Below, in pieces: positions 43,701-51,866 of a DNA stretch of 64,000 bases. How positions within the stretch are numbered: position 1 is the first letter of the stretch; every line of letters begins with the position of its first letter. The position numbers and the translations under genes are program-made. The notes under the pieces were generated by a model, which saw nothing but the letters and a program-made list of their open reading frames with translations, did not search any database and was not told where the DNA came from. The stretch spans positions 1,054,001-1,118,000 of the forward strand of contig NC_007777.1 in the NCBI RefSeq assembly GCF_000013345.1. Direction: 5' to 3'. The DNA is from Frankia casuarinae. Its GTDB lineage: Bacteria > Actinomycetota > Actinomycetes > Frankiales > Frankiaceae.

Positions 43701-44081
43701 GTACAGCAGCGGAACCGCGGTTGCGGCTGGTGTCGACGTGGCTGTTGCGAGCGACGTGGCCGCCGCGGTCGGGTCTGTCGCGGTCGGGTCCGCTGGGAAG
43801 AAGGGCCGGCCGCCGGCGAGGAACCGGATGTGCGCCTCACCCGGGCCCCGTAGCCAGGCGACGGCGATTCCCGGCCGGGCTGCTCCCGGCACCGGGTACG
43901 GGCCGCCGCGAGTGGACGCACCGGAGGCGGTGGGTTCGTGGCCGGGCCCGAGCGAGGTCAACTGCGCGTGCGCGCCGACGAGGGCGGCGAAGAGCGCGGC
44001 CGGTACGGGATCGGGCCGGTCGGGTGTGTCGGGTCGCCGAGGGGCGGTGAGGATGCGGTGGAACCGGAAACCGGCGAGCAC
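40788..44081 (-). CDS. HerA/VirB4-like ATP-binding protein (DUF87-type)
   Basis: The GTG at 44081 gives 1097 aa. The central ATPase has Walker A GATGSGKS (Lys408), the VLEPAKAEYARM motif common in HerA/DUF87 proteins, Walker B HVLVLEEAHRLL (about 655) and VVVEQIPAKILPDVIKNT, the sensor/arginine region. This is the HerA-FtsK superfamily of hexameric DNA translocases. A long N-terminal region (1-390) and an Ala-rich C-terminal region with 9-bp and 18-bp coding repeats are unfamiliar. No NurA nuclease is beside it. The partner is the membrane protein downstream, suggesting a membrane-linked DNA-translocation or defence complex. Confidence 0.8.
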   Translation of the reverse strand: MLAGFRFHRILTAPRRPDTPDRPDPVPAALFAALVGAHAQLTSLGPGHEPTASGASTRGGPYPVPGAARPGIAVAWLRGPGEAHIRFLAGGRPFFPADPTATDPTAAATSLATATSTPAATAVPLLYPPGSTAVALPPDAVPAQLAGFPYWLRCEGLPDALWAADPGTDARQPDTRRGSFDDYAAHLVGPFAWLVLAWPVPPEHLAEERADLARSIPVLRRRENDQGARLDLERAEARYRELGRGASSGMWDVEILVGGVTPAGAVSLAALLCSSSDLDRLPYTLRPTGPVTSFAGALGGVGAGVGAGAGGLAGSPRSSPRASAELLAALARPPGRELPGITLITPHAFDVTPEGPNRSGPADPRGTPGAVRLGDVLDAGWMPAGAFSVSLATLNRHAFVCGATGSGKSQTVRSLLESLTRAPAPVPWLVLEPAKAEYARMAGRLAGLAEVLVIRPGRLDAPPASLNPLEPEPGFPLQSHIDLVRALFLAAFEAHEPFPQVLARALTVCYQDLGWNLVLDRPEPAHRPRFRVTGPEEDPKVDVRRRYPTLGDLQRTATRVVENIGYGVEVTADVRGFVDVRIGSLREGSPGRFFEGGHPIDIGALLARNVVFELEDITSDQDKAFLLGAVLIRVVEHLRVRYATAGAGGLRHVLVLEEAHRLLKNVTDGPAAASVDLFASLLAEIRAYGEGLVVVEQIPAKILPDVIKNTALKVMHRLPAADDREAVGATMNLRDDQSELVVALPAGVAAVSADGMDRPVLARMVAGDDRESARYARYDRVPLAGRRSLGCGAACVAGPACTLEETETSALAARDPLLVVWVEAVAAHQVMGFTHLLGIAPFAPAEPLRTTLAALPGRILDCALAHAADRATDARAAALRPFVDPDDFTAALLATLRRLLGLPPSPADAAEAADAADTADTANTANTVDSRHLTAGMYRWQDVRQALVDAVRRRGAGAGPHPLTAAWRERGLTLPGETVGEQLTRLKNGAFYAPGREKVNIGDPAVSGLTVAVRELTGAADATSLSDALHQACTGKGLAELATQISDLVGPAPSGPGSAPPESTAAATALGPSIGTASAFGTASVFGTASAFGTARD
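40798..40860. repeat. 18-bp coding tandem repeat at the HerA-like C-terminus
   Basis: The unit GCTGTCCCGAACGCGGAT occurs three times (the middle copy has one change) plus a partial copy. Read on the minus strand it encodes an FGTASA-type hexapeptide repeat at the very end of the protein. Confidence 0.88.
41302..41364. repeat. 9-bp coding tandem repeat
   Basis: Seven 9-bp units (GTGTTCGCC and variants) encode an Ala-Asp/Asn-Thr tripeptide array in a linker of the HerA-like protein. Confidence 0.85.
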
Positions 44082-44663
44082 GATCGGAGGGGCCTATTCG
44101 TGCCGGCCGCGCTGGGAACGGCTGCCGGCCGCCCGTACCACCATGCGGGCTCCTCGTGGTCTTCGTCTCGTCTCTCCGTGAACATACTTCTGATCATCGG
44201 TGCCGATGTGGCAATCTATCACCCTCCGCTGGGCATTGGATCCGGATCGTGTCCATCGTTGCTCGAAGTATCCGAATTCCGAGATCGGGGAGGAGTGAAG
44301 GTCGAACATGGAGGCATGGACGGCTGTCTTCGATCGTCACGGTCCCGGGCGCATGGACTCCCGTCGCCGTGATCGCGGTCTGCGGGTGTCGTGGGCCGAC
44401 GCACCGGCGGCTGCCGCGGGATACCTCCCCAGGTCGGGGTACCTCGCCGGGCTGGGCGACCTCGCCAGGCCGGCGTGAATGATACGTATTGTCATCGCCG
44501 GTGCATCATGGCCGCAGCCGGATGGCACGGGCGTGGCGGCCGTCGGGGGCGGCAAGGGTCACGGGGGTGGCAAGGGTCACGGGGGTGGCAAGGGTCACGG
44601 GGGTGGCAAGGGTCAACAGCGCGTCGCAGCCTCGCCCGTGGCGTCGTCCCGGAAGTCGGAGGC
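44082..44663. other. Divergent intergenic region with 18-bp repeats
   Basis: This region lies between the HerA-like gene (minus) and the L,D-transpeptidase-like gene (plus). No convincing gene is seen. A slightly AT-richer zone at 44170-44300 may hold the divergent promoters. The array at 44545-44616 is described separately. Confidence 0.5.
44545..44616. repeat. 18-bp tandem repeat, four units
   Basis: GGGGGTGGCAAGGGTCAC occurs four times with two single-base changes, ending 47 bp before the start of the L,D-transpeptidase-like gene. It is open in more than one frame, so coding status is unclear; I treat it as 5' untranslated sequence. Confidence 0.88.
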
Positions 44664-45605
44664 ATGGCCGATCATCGCAGGAATCGCCGCCGGACCGAGA
44701 CGCGTACGAGCCCCCCGCGGGGTCGCTCGGTCGCGGTCGGTGCCGCCGCGGTGGGTGTGACGTTGGTCGTGGGGGCGGCCAGCGCACTTCATCTCAGCAG
44801 TCCCGCTTCGGACCCGGACTCCTCGCATGACCTGTCGGTGTCCGTACCGTCCGGGCCGAGAGGCGCAGCCCGGCTCGGACGCACATCCGGGCTCGGTCCC
44901 ACCTCCGAAGCACGCCCGTCGGGCGTGGGTGGGCCGGTGAGGACGAGCCGGGTGGCCGGTACCGGCGCGGACGGCAGGGCGGGGCCCGCCTCCGACCTCA
45001 CCGCGATCCCCGGGGTCGGACCGGTGATGATGACGAAGATTCCGCAGGCCGCCCGGCAGGTGATCGTGGTGAGCGGCATCGACCGGAATGCGAACACCAA
45101 CAACGTGACGCTGTGGGAACGGGCCGATCCCGGCTCCGCCTGGAAGACCTACGGCGCCCCGCTGATCGGCCGCAACGGCGCCGATGGCTGGACGTACGAC
45201 CATCGGGAGGGCGATCTGCGCAGCCCGATCGGCGTGTTCAGTCTCACCGCCGCCGGTGGCAAGCTCGCCGATCCGGGCACCGGTCTGCCCTACGAGTATC
45301 GCCCGTCGTTCTACCGGGCGACGGGTCCGCGGGGCGAGCCGATGCCCGATGCGTTCAACTATGTGGTCGCCATCGACTACAACCGACTGCCCGGGTATCC
45401 GCCGTCGGACCCGACCCGTCCGCTGGGCCCGCAGATCGGCGGGGACATCTGGCTGCATGTCGACCACAGATCGCCGACGCGGGGCTGCATCGCGGTGGAA
45501 CAGGACGCCCTCGTGGCCATTCTCCGTTGGCTGACCCCGATGGCCCATCCCATGATCGTTATGGGAGACGTGGCGGATCTCGGCGCCGACAACGTGCGCC
45601 CCTGA
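44664..45605 (+). CDS. L,D-transpeptidase (YkuD/ErfK-like) family protein
   Basis: The ATG at 44664 gives 313 aa. A basic leader and one membrane helix (22-43) predict a membrane-anchored or secreted protein. The C-terminal domain shows the YkuD pattern: a YDHREGDLRSPIGVFSL strand region, then HVDHRSPTRGCIAV with His265/His268 and the catalytic Cys275. These enzymes form 3-3 peptidoglycan cross-links or attach proteins to peptidoglycan. The domain lacks any visible LysM or PG-binding repeat. It ends at a hairpin shared with the convergent gnd gene. Confidence 0.85.
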   Translation: MADHRRNRRRTETRTSPPRGRSVAVGAAAVGVTLVVGAASALHLSSPASDPDSSHDLSVSVPSGPRGAARLGRTSGLGPTSEARPSGVGGPVRTSRVAGTGADGRAGPASDLTAIPGVGPVMMTKIPQAARQVIVVSGIDRNANTNNVTLWERADPGSAWKTYGAPLIGRNGADGWTYDHREGDLRSPIGVFSLTAAGGKLADPGTGLPYEYRPSFYRATGPRGEPMPDAFNYVVAIDYNRLPGYPPSDPTRPLGPQIGGDIWLHVDHRSPTRGCIAVEQDALVAILRWLTPMAHPMIVMGDVADLGADNVRP

Positions 45606-45611
45606 GCCCCT

Positions 45612-45668
45612 TTCCTTGCCTATCCAGAGAGATAAATCGAGCACAAAAGCCTCTGGATAGGCAAGGAA
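45612..45668. terminator. Dispersed hairpin element, copy A (bidirectional terminator)
   Basis: Perfect 18-bp arms (45612-45629 and 45651-45668; core TTGCCTATCCAGAG) enclose a 21-nt loop containing GCACAAAAGC. It lies between two converging stop codons (45605 and 45680), ideal for terminating both genes. Nearly the same sequence, loop included, recurs at 63061 and, reversed, at 63711. Confidence 0.85.
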
Positions 45669-45679
45669 GCCGACGAGGC

Positions 45680-46696
45680 TCAGCCGGCCGGCTTCTCCGC
45701 GTGCCCACCGAACTGCTTGCGCATCGCCGACAACAGCTTGTCGGCGAACAGGCCCTCCCCGCGCGAACTGAACCGCTCGTAGAGGGACGCCGTCAGCACA
45801 TGGGCGGGAACGCCCTCCTCCACGGCGGCCAGTACCGTCCAACGTCCTTCCCCGGAGTCGGACACCCGGCCGCTGAACTCGGTGAGTCCGGGATCCTCCT
45901 GCAGCGCGGCGGCGGTGAGGTCGAGCAGCCAGGAACTGACCACGCTGCCCCGCCGCCACACCTCGGCGATCGCGGTGGTGTCGAGGTCGTACTGGTAGTA
46001 CTCCGGGTTGCCCAGCGGGGCGGTCTCGGCGTTGTGCTCGGCGGACGTCGTGCCGATGTTCGCCTTGTCGAGCACCGCGAACCCCTCGGCGAAGGCGGCC
46101 ATCATGCCGTACTCGATGCCGTTGTGCACCATCTTGACGAAGTGACCGGCGCCGTTCGGGCCGCAGTACAGGTATCCCTTCTCGGCCTGGGTGATCTCGC
46201 CGGTCCGGCCCGGGGTCCGCGGGATGGTGCCGACGCCGGGTGCGATCGTCTCGAACAGCGGCTCCAGGCGGGCCACGACCCCCGGTTCGCCGCCGATCAT
46301 CAGACAGAAGCCGCGTTCCAGCCCGAACACGCCCCCGGAGGTGCCGACGTCGACGTAGTGGATGCCCCGCTCGACGAGCGACGCGGCACGCAGGATGTCA
46401 TCCCGGTAGTAGGAGTTGCCGCCGTCGATGATCACGTCGTCCGGCGCGAAGTGCTCGGCCAGGGCCGAGACGGTCTCACCGGTCAGCCCGGCGGGCACCA
46501 TGATCCAGGCAGCCCGGGGTGGACGCAGGGCCGCGGCGAACTCGGCGAGGCTCCGTGTCTCCGTGGCGCCCTCCGCAGCCAGGGCCTTAACGGCCTCGGG
46601 GTTGACGTCGTAGACCACGCATTCGTGACCACCGCGGATCAGCCGGCGCACCAGGTTGGCACCCATCCGGCCGAGTCCGATCATCCCGAGCTGCAT
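45680..46696 (-). CDS. gnd: 6-phosphogluconate dehydrogenase, short NAD-type (GntZ/YqeC-like)
   Basis: The ATG at 46696 lies six bases from GGAGAG; the ATG at 46702 would leave no spacing. The 338-aa enzyme oxidatively decarboxylates 6-phosphogluconate to ribulose 5-phosphate. The N-terminal dinucleotide fold is [19 protein letters not shown]. The substrate motifs are [32 protein letters not shown] and the catalytic [16 protein letters not shown] helix. The length matches the short, often NAD-dependent class rather than the 470-aa NADP class. It is divergent from the LpdA-like gene. Confidence 0.92.
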   Translation of the reverse strand: MQLGMIGLGRMGANLVRRLIRGGHECVVYDVNPEAVKALAAEGATETRSLAEFAAALRPPRAAWIMVPAGLTGETVSALAEHFAPDDVIIDGGNSYYRDDILRAASLVERGIHYVDVGTSGGVFGLERGFCLMIGGEPGVVARLEPLFETIAPGVGTIPRTPGRTGEITQAEKGYLYCGPNGAGHFVKMVHNGIEYGMMAAFAEGFAVLDKANIGTTSAEHNAETAPLGNPEYYQYDLDTTAIAEVWRRGSVVSSWLLDLTAAALQEDPGLTEFSGRVSDSGEGRWTVLAAVEEGVPAHVLTASLYERFSSRGEGLFADKLLSAMRKQFGGHAEKPAG

Positions 46697-46990
46697 CTTC
46701 ATCTCTCCGCTGGTTCGTCTCGATGGCCCGCTCCGGCGTGTCGCCGGGACGGGCCCGGCCTGGCGCTCCTGACGCCATTCTCCGTGCTGCATCCGTGCTT
46801 CCCCGTCCGTGGTGCACGTGCTTCTCGTCTCCGAGTCGGCGCCCGCGCCGGACCGGACCGGCCACGGACCGTCCGGACCGGGACCCCGAAAGTTCCCGAT
46901 GATCTTCAGTTGGCGTGGATCGAGCGGCAGATTGTGACGAGCAGCGACGGAGGGCTTGTGAGCGAGCCGGGTAGGGCAGGGGAGGCGGCC

Positions 46991-48472
46991 ATGGATGCCG
47001 ACGTGGACGTGATCGTGCTCGGCGCCGGGCCCGCGGGCGAGAACGTCGCCGGCCGCTGTGCCGACGCTGGTCTGTCCGTCATCGTCGTCGAACGCGAGCT
47101 CGTCGGCGGGGAGTGCAGCTACTGGGGCTGTATCCCGAGCAAAACCCTCCTGCGGCCGGGGGAGGTGCTGGCGGCGGCCCGCCGCGTTCCCGGCGCGGCG
47201 TCGGCGGTCACCGGACCCGTCGACGCCGCCGCGGCGTTCGCCCGGCGAGACTGGATGGTGGGCGACTACTCCGATTCCTCCCAGGTGCCCTGGCTGGTCG
47301 ACAAGGGCGTCGAGTTGGTGCGCGGGACCGGGCGCCTGGCGGGGCCCGCCGGCCGGGTCGCGGTGACGCTGCTGGACGGCACCCGCCGGGTGCTGACCGC
47401 GTCCCGAGCCGTGGTCGTGGCCACCGGGACGCGGGCCACTGTTCCACCGATCCCCGGCCTCGCCGACGCCGAACCGTGGGACAACCGGACCGCGACCGGC
47501 GCCTGGAAGGTCCCGCACCGCCTCGTGGTGCTCGGCGGCGGCGCCGTGGGGGTGGAACTGGCCCAGGCCTTCCGCCGGCTCGGTAGCGCGGAGGTGACCT
47601 TGATCGAGGGGTCACCCCGGCTGCTCGTCCGGGAGGAGGAGTTCGTCGGCGAGCAGTTGCGGGCCGCCTTCGAGGCGGCCGGCATCACGGTGCGGCTCGG
47701 AAGCCGGGCGGTCGAGGTCCGCCGGGCCCGGACGGGACCGGATGGCCCGGCCGGGCCGGTGACCGTCACGGTGGAGCCGGTGGATCCGGCGGATCCGGCG
47801 GATCCGGGTGAGCCGGTTGAGCGGCGGCCGCGCCGCGATGCCGTGGTCGCCGACGAGATCCTGGTCGCCGTCGGGCGCACCCCGGCGACCGGCGACCTGG
47901 GCCTGGAGACCGTGGGCCTGCAACCCGGGCGGTTCATCGAGGTCGACGACCGGCTCCGCGCGGTCGGCGTGGCGGGGGACTGGCTCTACGCGGTCGGCGA
48001 CGTCTGCGGCCGCGCGCTGCTCACCCACATGGGCAAGTACCAGGCCCGGCTGGCGGCCGACGTCATCACCGGCCGCCGGGACCTCGCCGGCGCTCCCGTG
48101 CGCGACCTGGCCGACCCGGCGGCCGTCCCGCGGGTGACCTTCACCGATCCGCAGGTCAGCGCGGTCGGACTGACCGAGCGGGCCGCGCGGGAGGCCGGGA
48201 TCGCCGTGCGGGCCGTGAGCGTGCCGACCGGATCGGTGGCCGGCGCGTCGGTGCGGGGGGAGGAGATCACGGGCACGTCGAAGATTGTCGTGGACGAGGC
48301 CCGCCGGGTGCTCGTGGGAGCGACCTTCACCGGTCCGGACACCCAGGAGATGGTGCACGCGGCCACGATCGCGATCGTCGGAGAGGTGCCGTTGGAGCGG
48401 CTGTGGCACGCGGTCCCGTCGTTCCCGACAGTCAGCGAGGTCTGGCTGCGACTGTTGGAGGTATACGGATGA
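46991..48472 (+). CDS. lpdA: Pyridine nucleotide-disulfide oxidoreductase, LpdA-like
   Basis: The ATG at 46991 has GGGGAGG five bases upstream; the protein is 493 aa. It has an FAD-binding [10 protein letters not shown], a redox pair Cys42/Cys47 in [14 protein letters not shown], an NAD(P) fold [14 protein letters not shown] and [21 protein letters not shown]. At the dimer end, where lipoamide dehydrogenases have the catalytic HPTxSE, this protein reads [10 protein letters not shown]. The base is Phe, not His. This favours a quinone or other acceptor reductase over true lipoamide dehydrogenase. Mycobacterial LpdA (Rv3303c) also neighbours a glpD gene, as here. The symbol is given on that basis. 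Confidence 0.78.
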   Translation: MDADVDVIVLGAGPAGENVAGRCADAGLSVIVVERELVGGECSYWGCIPSKTLLRPGEVLAAARRVPGAASAVTGPVDAAAAFARRDWMVGDYSDSSQVPWLVDKGVELVRGTGRLAGPAGRVAVTLLDGTRRVLTASRAVVVATGTRATVPPIPGLADAEPWDNRTATGAWKVPHRLVVLGGGAVGVELAQAFRRLGSAEVTLIEGSPRLLVREEEFVGEQLRAAFEAAGITVRLGSRAVEVRRARTGPDGPAGPVTVTVEPVDPADPADPGEPVERRPRRDAVVADEILVAVGRTPATGDLGLETVGLQPGRFIEVDDRLRAVGVAGDWLYAVGDVCGRALLTHMGKYQARLAADVITGRRDLAGAPVRDLADPAAVPRVTFTDPQVSAVGLTERAAREAGIAVRAVSVPTGSVAGASVRGEEITGTSKIVVDEARRVLVGATFTGPDTQEMVHAATIAIVGEVPLERLWHAVPSFPTVSEVWLRLLEVYG

Positions 48473-48551
48473 CGTCGTTCCGTGGACGTCGTTGCGCGGA
48501 CCGCGGCACCGAACCGCCTGGGCGGGGCCGCGGATCGGGTTGGCCGAGCCT

Positions 48552-50339
48552 TCAGGACGGTCCGCCGGTCGCCGCCGGGGCGCGGTGGTCCGTCCGGCCC
48601 AGCCGGCGCACGTCGGGCGCGCCGAGCCGGGCCGCGTCGGCGGTCGCGTCGTCGGCTTGCCGCTGCGAGGCCCGTTCGGCCTCCACCCGGGCGAGGTAGT
48701 GCGCGACCTCGCGGGCGCGGGTCACCTGGTCCCAGCCGAGCACGGGGGCGATGAGATCGGCCACGTGCTCGGCGGCCTCCACCCCCCGGTCGATGGTCTC
48801 GATCGAGACGCGGGTCCGCCGGGTGAGCACGTCCTCCAGGTGCAGCGCCCCCTCGTGGGAGGCCGCGTACACCGCCTCCGCGGCCAGGTAGGTCGATGCC
48901 CCGCGCAGCGGCTGGGCGAGATCCGGTCGCGTCTCGATGAGGTCCAGAAGCTCCTCGGTGAGGGTGCCGTAGCGGTGCAGGAGGTGCTCGATCCAGCCGA
49001 CGTGCAGCCCCGCGCGGCGGGCGAGGGTCTCCCGGGCGTTCCACAGCGCGGGGAACCCGTCCGCGCCGAGCAGCGGGATCTTCTCGGTGCACGACGGCGG
49101 CACCGCCCGGTTCATGCCGTGCACGGCCGCGTCGACGGCGTCGGCGGCCATCACCCGGTAGGTCGTGTACTTCCCGCCGGCGACCATCGTCAGCCCGGAG
49201 ACGGGGCTGACCACGGCATGCTCGCGGGACAGCCGCGAGGTGTCCTCGGACTCCCCGGCGAGCAGCGGGCGCAGCCCGGCGTACACCCCGGTGATGTCCG
49301 CCGCCGTGAGCGGCGTGCGCAGCACCCGGTTGACCGTGTCGAGCAGGTAGTCGATGTCGGCGCTGCTGGCCGCCGGATGGGCGAGGTCGAGGCTCCAGTC
49401 GGTGTCGGTGGTGCCGATGATCCAGTGGCTGCCCCACGGGATGACGAACAGCACGCTCTTCTCGGTGCGCAGGATCAGGCCGGTGACGCCATGGATGCGG
49501 TCGCGGGGCACGACGATGTGCACTCCCTTGGAGGCTCGGACCGACAGCTGGCCACGCCCGCCTACCATCGCCTGGATCTCGTCGGTCCACACCCCGGCGG
49601 CGTTGATCGTCTGGCGGGCCCGCAGCTCGATCTCGGCGCCCGACTCGAGGTCACGCACCCGCACGCCGGCGACCCGGTCGCCCTCCCGCAGGAAGCCGGT
49701 GACCCGCGCGCTGGTCGCGATGAGCGCCCCGTAGCGAGCAGCGGTCCGCGCGACGAACACGGTGTGCCGCGCGTCGTCGACCTGGCCGTCCCAGTACTGG
49801 ATCGCGCCGACGAGGGCGTCCGGGCGCAGCGACGGGAACTCCCGCAGCGCCGCCTTGCGGGTCAGGTGCCGGTGATGGGGCATGGTGGCGTCGCCGCCCG
49901 GCCCGACGCGGGCCAGCCCCTGCCCGAGGGTGTCGTAGAGCAGCACACCACTGCCGATGTAGGCACGTTCCCAACCGTGGCGGGTCAACGGCAGCAGGAA
50001 CGGGATGGCCCGGACCAGATGGGGCGCGAGCGTGTCCAGCATGAGGGACCGCTCCCGCAGCGCCTCCCGGACCAGCGGGGCGTTGAGCTGCTCGAGATAC
50101 CGCAGCCCGCCGTGGATGAGCTTGCTCGACCGGCTGGACGTGCCGGCGGCGAGGTCGCGCGCCTCGACCAGGGCGACGGACAGGCCCCGGGTCACCGCGT
50201 CCAGCGCCACCCCCGTACCGGTGACCCCGCCGCCGATCACGGCCACATCCACCGGATCCGCTCCCATCCGGCGCAGTGCCTCGGCGCGGCCGACCTGGTC
50301 GAGTCGGGCGGTCGGGGTTCCGTGTCTGGTCGGCGTCAT
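48552..50339 (-). CDS. glpD: FAD-dependent glycerol-3-phosphate dehydrogenase
   Basis: The ATG at 50339 gives 595 aa. This peripheral membrane flavoprotein oxidises sn-glycerol 3-phosphate to dihydroxyacetone phosphate, passing electrons to quinone. Motifs include VAVIGGGVTGTGVALDA (FAD), the conserved SSRSSKLIHGGLRYLEQ, INAAGVWTDEI, GTTDTDW and the C-terminal VAGGKYTTYRVMA and DAF-type helical cap. The length matches the GlpD family. It converges with the LpdA-like gene (79 bp between stops) and is divergent from an acyl-CoA dehydrogenase pair. Confidence 0.93.
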   Translation of the reverse strand: MTPTRHGTPTARLDQVGRAEALRRMGADPVDVAVIGGGVTGTGVALDAVTRGLSVALVEARDLAAGTSSRSSKLIHGGLRYLEQLNAPLVREALRERSLMLDTLAPHLVRAIPFLLPLTRHGWERAYIGSGVLLYDTLGQGLARVGPGGDATMPHHRHLTRKAALREFPSLRPDALVGAIQYWDGQVDDARHTVFVARTAARYGALIATSARVTGFLREGDRVAGVRVRDLESGAEIELRARQTINAAGVWTDEIQAMVGGRGQLSVRASKGVHIVVPRDRIHGVTGLILRTEKSVLFVIPWGSHWIIGTTDTDWSLDLAHPAASSADIDYLLDTVNRVLRTPLTAADITGVYAGLRPLLAGESEDTSRLSREHAVVSPVSGLTMVAGGKYTTYRVMAADAVDAAVHGMNRAVPPSCTEKIPLLGADGFPALWNARETLARRAGLHVGWIEHLLHRYGTLTEELLDLIETRPDLAQPLRGASTYLAAEAVYAASHEGALHLEDVLTRRTRVSIETIDRGVEAAEHVADLIAPVLGWDQVTRAREVAHYLARVEAERASQRQADDATADAARLGAPDVRRLGRTDHRAPAATGGPS

Positions 50340-50469
50340 CGCCAGTTGCTTCCTCTCCTGCGAACGTCCTCGCGTCCCGTCGTCGTGATCGCCCGGGACG
50401 CTCCGGCGGCTCGCCACCCATCGTGCCGGCTGTCGGTGTCCGGTGTCCGGCGCCCGGGCGCGGGATCGT

Positions 50470-50499
50470 TGAACGTCCATGAACGTCTGTGAACGTCCG
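50470..50499. repeat. Three 10-bp direct repeats in glpD/acyl-CoA dehydrogenase promoter region
   Basis: TGAACGTC plus two variable bases is repeated three times at exactly 10-bp spacing, on one face of the helix. It lies between the divergent glpD (start 50339) and acyl-CoA dehydrogenase (start 50601). Possibly a regulator site. Confidence 0.65.
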
Positions 50500-50564
50500 G
50501 CCGGGGCGTGGTGGGATGCGAGTGCGACCGTCCCGGGATCCCGCGTAAGGCGACCAGATGGGCG

Positions 50565-50598
50565 ACCAGATGGAGGTCAACACCAGATGGAGGTCAAC
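50565..50598. repeat. 17-bp tandem duplication carrying the ribosome-binding site
   Basis: ACCAGATGGAGGTCAAC occurs at 50565-50581 and 50582-50598. Each copy contains GGAGG; the second is correctly placed for the ATG at 50601. The duplication has produced a spare upstream SD and an ATG just ahead of it. Confidence 0.85.
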
Positions 50599-50600
50599 GC

Positions 50601-51779
50601 ATGGACCTGACCCACCCGCCGGCCGAGGAACGGTTCCGTGCCGAGTTGCGGGCCTGGCTCGCCGAGAACATCCCCGCAGCCTGGACGGAGCCCGGGTTCT
50701 GGGCCGGCGTGGGGGAGGCCGAGGGCTTCGACCTGCGGCGGGACTGGGAGCGGCGCAAGGCGCTCGCGGGCTTCGCCGGGATCGACTGGCCGGTGGAGTA
50801 CGGCGGCCGGGGCGGTACCCCGGGGATGAGGGCCATCTACGACCAGGAGACGCAGCTCGCCCGGGCGCCGCGCTCGGTCAACACGCTGGGCCTGGCCTTC
50901 CTCGCGCCGACGGTGATGGCGGTCGGGACGCCCGAGCAGAAGCGCGACATCCTCGGGCCGATGCTGCGCAACGAGGTGATCTGGTGCCAGGGCTTCTCGG
51001 AACCCGGCGCGGGCTCCGACCTCGCGGCGCTGCGTACGTCCGGGGTACTCGACGGGGACGAGTACGTGGTCAACGGGCAGAAGGTCTGGACGACGTTCGC
51101 GAACCGCGGAGACAAGATCTTCACCCTGGTCCGGACCGAGCCCGGCAGCCGGCGCCATCACGGCATCTCGCTGCTGCTCATCGACATGCACGCTCCCGGG
51201 GTGGAGGTCCGGCCGATCCGGCAGATGAGCGGCGTCAGCGAGTTCGGCGAGGTCTTCCTCACCGACGTGCGGGTGGCGGCGTCGGAGTGCCTGGGCGGGA
51301 TCGGCAACGGCTGGGCGACGGCGATGCTTCTGCTGTCGTTCGAGCGCGGCGCGTCCGGGATCAGCCAGTACACCGGATTCCGGCGCAGCTACGACGAGAT
51401 CGTCCGGGTCGCCCGGGCGCTCGGGCGCGACACCGACCCGGTGCTGCGCCAGGAGCTGGGCCGGCGCATGGTCGAGCTCGAATGCCTGCGCTACCACTCG
51501 ATGCACGTCCTCACCCAGGTAGAGCAGGGCCGTGACCTGGGGGCCGAGTCGTCGATCACCAAACTGCAGTGGTCGGAGACGTACCAGGACCTGTTCGAGA
51601 CCTTTGATGCGCTGCTCGGCGCCGATGTGGCGCTCACCCACCCCACCGCGGACCTCGATCTGACGACGCTGCGGCAGGAGAGCTTCTGGACCCGCTCCGT
51701 CACCATCTGGGGTGGATCCTCGCAGGTACAGCGCACGATCGTCGCGGAGCGGGTCCTCGGCCTGCCACGCGGATCATGA
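50601..51779 (+). CDS. Acyl-CoA dehydrogenase, large-type partner of a FadE pair
   Basis: The ATG at 50601 gives 392 aa. Typical acyl-CoA dehydrogenase segments are visible: IDWPVEYGGRGGTPGMRAI, WCQGFSEPGAGSDLAALRTS (FAD/substrate), VVNGQKVWTTFANRGD and the C-terminal VTIWGGSSQVQRTIVAERVLGLPR. The next gene encodes a second, shorter homologue, starting 87 bp later. Actinobacteria encode many acyl-CoA dehydrogenases as such adjacent pairs that form alpha2-beta2 enzymes for steroid side chains or branched acyl-CoAs. Substrate here is unknown. Confidence 0.9.
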   Translation: MDLTHPPAEERFRAELRAWLAENIPAAWTEPGFWAGVGEAEGFDLRRDWERRKALAGFAGIDWPVEYGGRGGTPGMRAIYDQETQLARAPRSVNTLGLAFLAPTVMAVGTPEQKRDILGPMLRNEVIWCQGFSEPGAGSDLAALRTSGVLDGDEYVVNGQKVWTTFANRGDKIFTLVRTEPGSRRHHGISLLLIDMHAPGVEVRPIRQMSGVSEFGEVFLTDVRVAASECLGGIGNGWATAMLLLSFERGASGISQYTGFRRSYDEIVRVARALGRDTDPVLRQELGRRMVELECLRYHSMHVLTQVEQGRDLGAESSITKLQWSETYQDLFETFDALLGADVALTHPTADLDLTTLRQESFWTRSVTIWGGSSQVQRTIVAERVLGLPRGS

Positions 51780-51866
51780 TTATGGTCGCGATTCGGGCCT
51801 GTGCCTGTGCCCGGGCCTGTTCATCTCGCTGATCCCGCCTCGCCCCGCCTCCGGAGGTCCGAGCCC

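Noticed and set aside
45113-46990. Upstream extension of the LpdA-like gene
   Set aside because: The in-frame extension overlaps the L,D-transpeptidase-like gene and the opposite-strand gnd gene. A good SD and an FAD motif right after the ATG at 46991 fix the start there.
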